Source: Lachnospiraceae bacterium (lineage in GTDB: Bacteria; Bacillota; Clostridia; Lachnospirales; Lachnospiraceae). Taken from it: 64,000 nt of DNA. The stretch covers positions 1-64,000 of the forward strand of contig CAJTGB010000025.1 in the NCBI GenBank assembly GCA_910575835.1, written 5' to 3'. The notes beneath the pieces are model-generated. The model was not told the origin of the DNA and did no database searches. It saw nothing but the letters and a program-made list of their open reading frames with translations. The translations under genes were made by a program, and so were the position numbers. Below, one piece after another: positions 59,952 through 64,000 of the stretch (its first letter is position 1; the number at the start of each line of letters is the position of its first letter).

Positions 59952-60006
59952 ATACTTCAACTCCTTTTTAATGGTTCATTTTGACTTTTCACTCCGTATC
60001 GCCTGT

Positions 60007-60540
60007 GTCCACCGACCACTCAACCGGATAATACCCGCACGCCTTGATCGTCCGAATCAATGAATCATCATAATTATCATAGGGAAGACGAAAGAGCTGC
60101 ATCTCTGCGCCTGTCAGCTCCTCTACCTTCTCATGGACCTGCATGATCTCCATACGCTGCTGCTCTTCGTCCATCTCGATCATATTCCGATGGCTTTTAC
60201 TGTGATTGGCAAGCTCATGGCCTGCTTCCCGGATCTCTCCTGTGATCTCCGGGTATTTTTCTACCCAATCCCCCGTCACAAAAAAAGTCGCATGTATCCT
60301 GTGTATCTTCAAAATATCCAGAATCTTCCGAATATCCTCGTCACCCCAAGCCACTTCAAATGTCAGCGCCGCCTTTTTCTCCTTCATTTCCACAGAACAG
60401 ATCGGCATCTCTTTGCCGCTGACATTAGAGGAAACCGTTGAATAACTGGAAATATACTTATATGATCCCGCAAGGGCAACTGCCAGTGTCAATGCAAGAA
60501 CTCCGTAATTTTTCCATCTCTTAAGCTTCTCTTCTCTCAT
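60007..60540 (-). pseudogene. Polysaccharide deacetylase (PdaB-like), N-terminal part (interrupted gene)
   Basis: About 178 codons from ATG 60540 (behind CTGGAG) to the insertion. An N-terminal helix (YGVLALTLAVALAGSYKYI) anchors the protein. NodB motifs: AALTFEVAWGDEDIRKILDIL (motif 1, with Glu in place of the first Asp), ELANHSKSHRNM (HSxxxH metal site) and LFRLPYDNYD (motif 3). After YPVEWSVD the frame runs into the element and stops four codons later. Intact it would be about 259 residues, like sporulation-type PdaB deacetylases. Confidence 0.9.
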
Positions 60541-60611
60541 ATACATAACTCCAGACATACGTCTTTGTTAACAGTATATGAATGTCTTCCATAGAAATGT
60601 ATATAAGCCGC

Positions 60612-61187
60612 CTAATCGCAGAACTCAATACCATTCTCTTCACTCATGCTCTTAACTCTCGCCAGTGACTCTACTCTTACTCCCATCTCCCTGATCCGCT
60701 GTCCGCCCGGCTGAAATGCTTTCTCTATACAGATCCCGGCGCCGATAAGAGTTGCGCCGGCTTCCCTTACCAGCGTGATCAGCCCCATCAAAGCAGCGCC
60801 GTTCGCCAGAAAATCATCGATCAGCAGCACCCTGTCCTCCGCCTTTAAGAATTCTTTGGACACGATAATATCATACACCCGTCCGTGGGTGAACGATTCC
60901 ACCTTAGACGTATACACATCCCCCGCAATGTTCTTCGTCTTGTTCTTCTTGGCAAAAAGTACCGGCACTCCAAAGCACTGGGCCGCTACACAGGCGATCC
61001 CGATCCCTGATGCCTCGATCGTCAGAATCTTAGTGATCTTCTCCCCCTCAAACAAGCGCTGGAATTCCTTTCCAATCTCCGTAAAAAGCTCCACGTCCAT
61101 CTGATGATTCAGGAACTTGTCTACCTTAAGTACCTCATTGCCTTTGATAACACCGTCTTTTCTGATCCGTTCTTCCAATAGTCTCAT
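60612..61187 (-). CDS. xpt: Xanthine phosphoribosyltransferase
   Basis: A 191-residue enzyme. The start at ATG 61187 matches the family's N-terminus (LLEERIRKDGVI). VLKVDKFLNHQMD, TIEASGIGIACVAA, the PRPP loop VLLIDDFLANGAALMGL and CIEKAFQPGGQ are all present. It salvages xanthine to XMP. No purine riboswitch is visible upstream; it is read from a promoter ahead of the small gene before it. Confidence 0.92.
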   Translation of the reverse strand: MRLLEERIRKDGVIKGNEVLKVDKFLNHQMDVELFTEIGKEFQRLFEGEKITKILTIEASGIGIACVAAQCFGVPVLFAKKNKTKNIAGDVYTSKVESFTHGRVYDIIVSKEFLKAEDRVLLIDDFLANGAALMGLITLVREAGATLIGAGICIEKAFQPGGQRIREMGVRVESLARVKSMSEENGIEFCD

Positions 61188-61198
61188 AAGTATTTTCC

Positions 61199-61387
61199 TC
61201 ACTCTTTTATCTTGTCAATATCTGTTAAATTAACCCCCAAGCTGGCAAGCAATGCCTTTAAAAGCAAGTATTGATCTTTTAATTTGGCGTATGTTCTAAC
61301 CGCATTCTCTTCTTTTGCCAACATCATATATTCCTGGATATTTTTAAATTCGTCCATGGCATTCTTCATTATCTCTGCGCCGTTCAT
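61199..61387 (-). CDS. Small helical protein upstream of xpt
   Basis: A 62-residue protein with its start at ATG 61387 after GAGAGGTG. Helical throughout (NAMDEFKNIQEYMMLAKEEN, TYAKLKDQYLLLKALLASLG). No family is recognised. It is the first gene of the xpt transcription unit, with 11 nt between its stop and the xpt start. Confidence 0.6.
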   Translation of the reverse strand: MNGAEIMKNAMDEFKNIQEYMMLAKEENAVRTYAKLKDQYLLLKALLASLGVNLTDIDKIKE

Positions 61388-61431
61388 ACCGTCACCTCTC
61401 TCTTTTAACACATGGTTTATAAGTTGTTTTC

Positions 61432-61460
61432 ATTATATCAATAAGCGATTTTTATGTAAA
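61432..61460 (-). promoter_or_regulatory. Promoter of the xpt transcription unit
   Basis: On the - strand: -35 TTTACA (61455-61460), 17-nt spacer, -10 TATAAT (61432-61437), 45 nt before the first gene. Confidence 0.75.
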
Positions 61461-61514
61461 GTCTTTTCCGCCTCCCTGGTTTGATGTTATACTAAGCAAA
61501 AGGAGCAAACAATC

Positions 61515-62567
61515 ATGAAAAAAATACTTCGCAACCTCTTATACACCCTGATAATACTACTCTTCGCGACCAGTCTGGCATTCCTGTTCTTCCATTTCGT
61601 GAAGCACGACACCGCCAATATCGCCCTGGTCTATATCCTGGCGCTCATCCTGATCGCTCGGGGAACCACCGGATATCTGTACGGTATCCTTTCTTCCCTG
61701 TTATGCGTTATTCTTATCAATGGATGCTTCACTTATCCGTTTTTTGAGATCAATTTCTCGCTGAGCGGCTATCCGGTTACTTTCGTCTGTATGCTGATCA
61801 TTACCGTCACGACAAGCGCCATGACGACCAAACTCACCAAACAGGACGAGATGATCGCAGAACGTGAACGCAAGCTCAACGAGGCGGAAAAGGAACGGAT
61901 ACGGGCGAATCTTCTGCGCGCGATCTCCCACGATCTGCGCACGCCGCTGACCAGCATCATCGGCGCGTCTGCTTCTTATATTGAAAACCATGCGGAGCTC
62001 AGCACCGGCGAAAAGCTGGAGCTGATCACCACCATCAACGAAGATTCCAACTGGCTACTTAACATGGTGGAGAATCTGCTGTCCGTCACAAGGCTCCACG
62101 GTGACGGACACAATGTCACCAAAGAACAGGAAATTGTCGAAGAAGTTGTCTCCGAAGCAATCGACCGCTTAGAGAAGCGTCTGCCGGACGCCTCTATCCG
62201 CGTCTCTGCCCCGGATGAGATACTTATGATCCCCATGGACCCGCTTCTCATTGAACAGGTTCTCATCAATCTGCTGGAAAATGCCGTAGTCCATTCCGAG
62301 AGTTCGCAGCCTGTCGAACTGATCATCACAAACGACGGCCCCACCGTCACCTTCCACGTGATCGACCACGGAAAGGGCATACAGGAATCCGCTCTTCCAG
62401 ATATCTTTAACGGCCACTACAAGGGTTCTCTCACCTCAGACACCAAACGCGGTATGGGGATCGGCCTGTCGATCTGCCGCACGATCATACAGGCACATGA
62501 CGGCACGATCACTGCGAGAAATCACGACGACGGCGCGGAATTCTCATTCTCCCTGCCGATATCATAA
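61515..62567 (+). CDS. Sensor histidine kinase, KdpD-like C-terminal architecture
   Basis: A 350-residue kinase. Three to four membrane helices (residues 8-108, DUF4118-like: LLYTLIILLFATSLAFLFF; LVYILALILIARGTTGYLYG; PVTFVCMLIITVTTSAMTT) precede HisKA (LLRAISHDLRTPLTSIIGASASYIE) and HATPase (QVLINLLENAVVHS, DHGKGIQES, GMGIGLSICRTII). The order is that of the KdpD C-terminal half without its N-terminal sensory domains. No response regulator gene adjoins it, so it is an orphan in this window. Confidence 0.88.
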   Translation: MKKILRNLLYTLIILLFATSLAFLFFHFVKHDTANIALVYILALILIARGTTGYLYGILSSLLCVILINGCFTYPFFEINFSLSGYPVTFVCMLIITVTTSAMTTKLTKQDEMIAERERKLNEAEKERIRANLLRAISHDLRTPLTSIIGASASYIENHAELSTGEKLELITTINEDSNWLLNMVENLLSVTRLHGDGHNVTKEQEIVEEVVSEAIDRLEKRLPDASIRVSAPDEILMIPMDPLLIEQVLINLLENAVVHSESSQPVELIITNDGPTVTFHVIDHGKGIQESALPDIFNGHYKGSLTSDTKRGMGIGLSICRTIIQAHDGTITARNHDDGAEFSFSLPIS

Positions 62568-62703
62568 AACTTTATAACCGCAATGTCTAAACATCCTGTA
62601 TATTTCATGGGCGCGCTGCACATTGATGGATCCGGTGAGCTTCCATATAATGAAACATATAATATGAAGGCAGTCAAATATCATGGAGAAAGGACAATCG
62701 GTT

Positions 62704-63957
62704 ATGAAGCATGAAGAATTGCGTTCTCTGGTCGAGAACAGAAAAGAGGAACTGATCCAGTTATGTTGTGAAATGATCCGTATTCCCAGCGTAAACCCTC
62801 CGGGAGAAATGGATGAGATGATCTCCTATTTATGTGCATATCTTGAAAAGCACGGAATTCAATATGAGATCAAGAAAGGAAAGGAGACGGCCCCCAACAT
62901 AATTGCCAGAATAGGACAAAAGGACGGCCGCGTACTGCTCCTTAACGGGCATTGCGATGTTGTTCCGGTCGGCAATCTTGAAAAATGGGATTTCGATCCT
63001 TTCTGCGGCGAAGTCCGCGGCGGGAAGATCCTGGGCCGCGGTACATCCGATATGAAAACCGGGCTTGCCGGTCTATTATTTGTCATGGGACTTTTGGCGG
63101 ATAACCAAGTAGCTCTTGACGGCGAAGTCGTCCTCAGCATTGTCCCTGACGAAGAAGTCAGCGGTCAGTTCGGCACAAAATGGCTCGTAGAGAACGGAGT
63201 TATCCATGGCGACGCCTGCCTGATCGCCGAACCTACAGGCTCCCTGAACTGCGAAATCGGACAAAAGGGCTGCTGCTGGCTTAAACTGACGGCATCCGGC
63301 GAACCGGCACACGGCAGTCTGGCTCCTTTCGCCGGCGAAAATGCAATCAACAGACTGCTCAAGGTGCTGAACAGAATCGACACGATCCGCGATATTGCAC
63401 CGAGATACGATGATGATACAGCAATCGTTATGGAGAAGTCCCGCGATATGGCTAAAAAGCTGATACAGGCAAAAGGCGCACAGCATGTACTCAATCATTG
63501 TACCGTCAATCTTGGAAAGATCAGCGGCGGAACAAAGGTGAACATGGTGCCAGACTATGCGGAGGCAGAGATAGATATCCGCTTACCGATCGGCGTTACC
63601 TGCGAGATGGTGGAAGAACAGGTGATCAGAATCCTCAAAGAGAGCGAAGTTACAGGCGTCACATATTCCTTCTGCTGGCAGTCTGAACCAAATAGTACCT
63701 CTGCAAAAGAGGAAATCGTCGAAATCGTCGCCGGCCATGTGGCAGACATATGGGGCGAACCGTTAGCCCGTACTTATCAGTGGGCAAGCAGCGACGCCAG
63801 ATTCTTTCGGTATGCCGGCATCCCGACGCTGCAATACGGCCCGGCTAACCTGGAAGGCATACATGCTTATAACGAAACTGTCGATGTTCAGGATGTCATT
63901 AACGCGGCAAAGATCTATATATGCACGATCACAGATTTCCTGAACGGCAGGAAGTAG
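62704..63957 (+). CDS. M20 family metallopeptidase (ArgE/DapE type)
   Basis: A 417-residue enzyme with its start at ATG 62704, nine nt after AAAGGA. Zinc ligands: LLLNGHCDVVPVG (His, Asp), GRGTSDMKTGLAGLL (bridging Asp), IVPDEEVSGQFGTKWL (catalytic and metal Glu), LIAEPTG, and a C-terminal His in LEGIHAYNE. The dimerisation domain is at 190-310. It is an ArgE/DapE/ACY1/CPG2-type deacylase or dipeptidase; the substrate is unresolved. Together with the transporter-like start that follows it may form a uptake-and-cleavage unit. Confidence 0.88.
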   Translation: MKHEELRSLVENRKEELIQLCCEMIRIPSVNPPGEMDEMISYLCAYLEKHGIQYEIKKGKETAPNIIARIGQKDGRVLLLNGHCDVVPVGNLEKWDFDPFCGEVRGGKILGRGTSDMKTGLAGLLFVMGLLADNQVALDGEVVLSIVPDEEVSGQFGTKWLVENGVIHGDACLIAEPTGSLNCEIGQKGCCWLKLTASGEPAHGSLAPFAGENAINRLLKVLNRIDTIRDIAPRYDDDTAIVMEKSRDMAKKLIQAKGAQHVLNHCTVNLGKISGGTKVNMVPDYAEAEIDIRLPIGVTCEMVEEQVIRILKESEVTGVTYSFCWQSEPNSTSAKEEIVEIVAGHVADIWGEPLARTYQWASSDARFFRYAGIPTLQYGPANLEGIHAYNETVDVQDVINAAKIYICTITDFLNGRK

Positions 63958-63970
63958 ACGGGAGATATGT

Positions 63971-64000
63971 ATGGACAGACGTTGGAAAGCCGGATTAATC
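63971..64000 (+). CDS. Start of the next gene (truncated by the window edge)
   Basis: ATG at 63971 follows GGGAGATATGT and opens MDRRWKAGLI before the sequence ends. It lies 13 nt after the M20 peptidase stop, so it is probably in the same operon. Too short to identify. Confidence 0.5.
   Translation, partial: MDRRWKAGLI

Larger units (their letters stand above)
57333..60006. mobile_element. Compact serine-recombinase element carrying a PIN toxin/antitoxin pair
   Basis: The ends are defined by the broken deacetylase gene. Left end ACAGGCGATAC (57333-57343) and right end GTATCGCCTGT (59996-60006) are 11-bp perfect inverted repeats, and GTCC flanks both sides (57329-57332 and 60007-60010). The element is 2674 bp and holds a large serine recombinase, a 45-codon gene, and a PIN-domain toxin with its antitoxin, all on the - strand. 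Confidence 0.85.

Noticed and set aside
61388-61514. A purine riboswitch for xpt
   Set aside because: The leader is short, has a clear promoter at 61432-61460 and lacks the conserved purine-aptamer loops.
62568-62682. AACCGCAATGTCTAAACATCC as a third IS110-like segment
   Set aside because: Only a short stretch resembles the 50.4-kb segment and neither the leading 10-mer nor the paired hairpin is present.

Overview
The window looks like a chromosome segment of a gut Lachnospiraceae (Clostridium cluster XIVa) bacterium. Genus is not resolved. The reasons are strong AGGAGG-type ribosome binding sites throughout, LL-diaminopimelate aminotransferase (DapL), PduL phosphotransacylase, a TM1266-type hydrogenase regulator, a glutamine synthetase/ANTAR pair, BlaR1/BlaI without a beta-lactamase, two AAA-ATPase-like/PD-(D/E)XK proteins and several GPH-type sugar transporters. 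No database search was run; all calls are from reading the sequence and translations.

Layout. 1-1690: the end of an IS110-family element, a broken replication/relaxase-like gene and a DUF4258/YgiT toxin-antitoxin pair. 1938-6690: an AI-2E family transporter and a P-type cation ATPase behind a probable yybP-ykoY (Mn2+) riboswitch, then a GntR regulator. 6827-13024: an inositol-type operon (IolG, IolI, IolE, an IolH-like protein, and a GPH transporter fused to a cytidylate-kinase-like domain) behind a perfect 22-bp operator, with a LacI regulator nearby. 13163-15977: a truncated HipA-like kinase module and a RelB/YoeB pair. 16140-25898: a second IolE-IolG pair, a binding-protein/histidine-kinase/AraC-type response-regulator cascade, and a second GPH transporter that shares a promoter motif with the second iolE. 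26084-38065: BlaR1/BlaI, an EreA/ChaN-like protein, a circularly permuted GH3 beta-glucosidase, a HAD phosphatase, an ECF sigma/DUF4179 pair and an iron-dependent alcohol dehydrogenase.

38276-47836 is accessory DNA: a complete IS110-family element with a likely bridge-RNA region, a tyrosine recombinase, two Rpn-type nucleases that each carry an internal start site before a repetitive C-terminal tail, a PAPS-reductase-like cluster, a large nested palindrome beside a small HUH relaxase/Rep protein, an excisionase, and finally a 43-nt fragment of tRNA-Pro(CGG) that marks the attachment site. 48030-57049 returns to housekeeping genes (HsmA-like, MATE, TDT transporter, dapL-dapF, ANTAR regulator-glnA, pduL). 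At 57333-60006 a compact 2.7-kb serine-recombinase element carrying a PIN-domain toxin/antitoxin pair has inserted into and split a polysaccharide deacetylase gene. The window ends with xpt, a KdpD-like histidine kinase and an M20 peptidase.

The most unusual points are: (i) the inverted IS110 copies bracketing 38.3 kb, their putative bridge RNA and a related fragment at 50.4 kb; (ii) internal ribosome binding sites in both Rpn genes, suggesting intragenic antitoxins; (iii) the self-contained serine-recombinase/PIN element with 11-bp inverted ends and a 4-bp duplication; (iv) the transporter-kinase fusion; and (v) a shared bipartite promoter motif that ties the sugar-sensing cascade to two targets.
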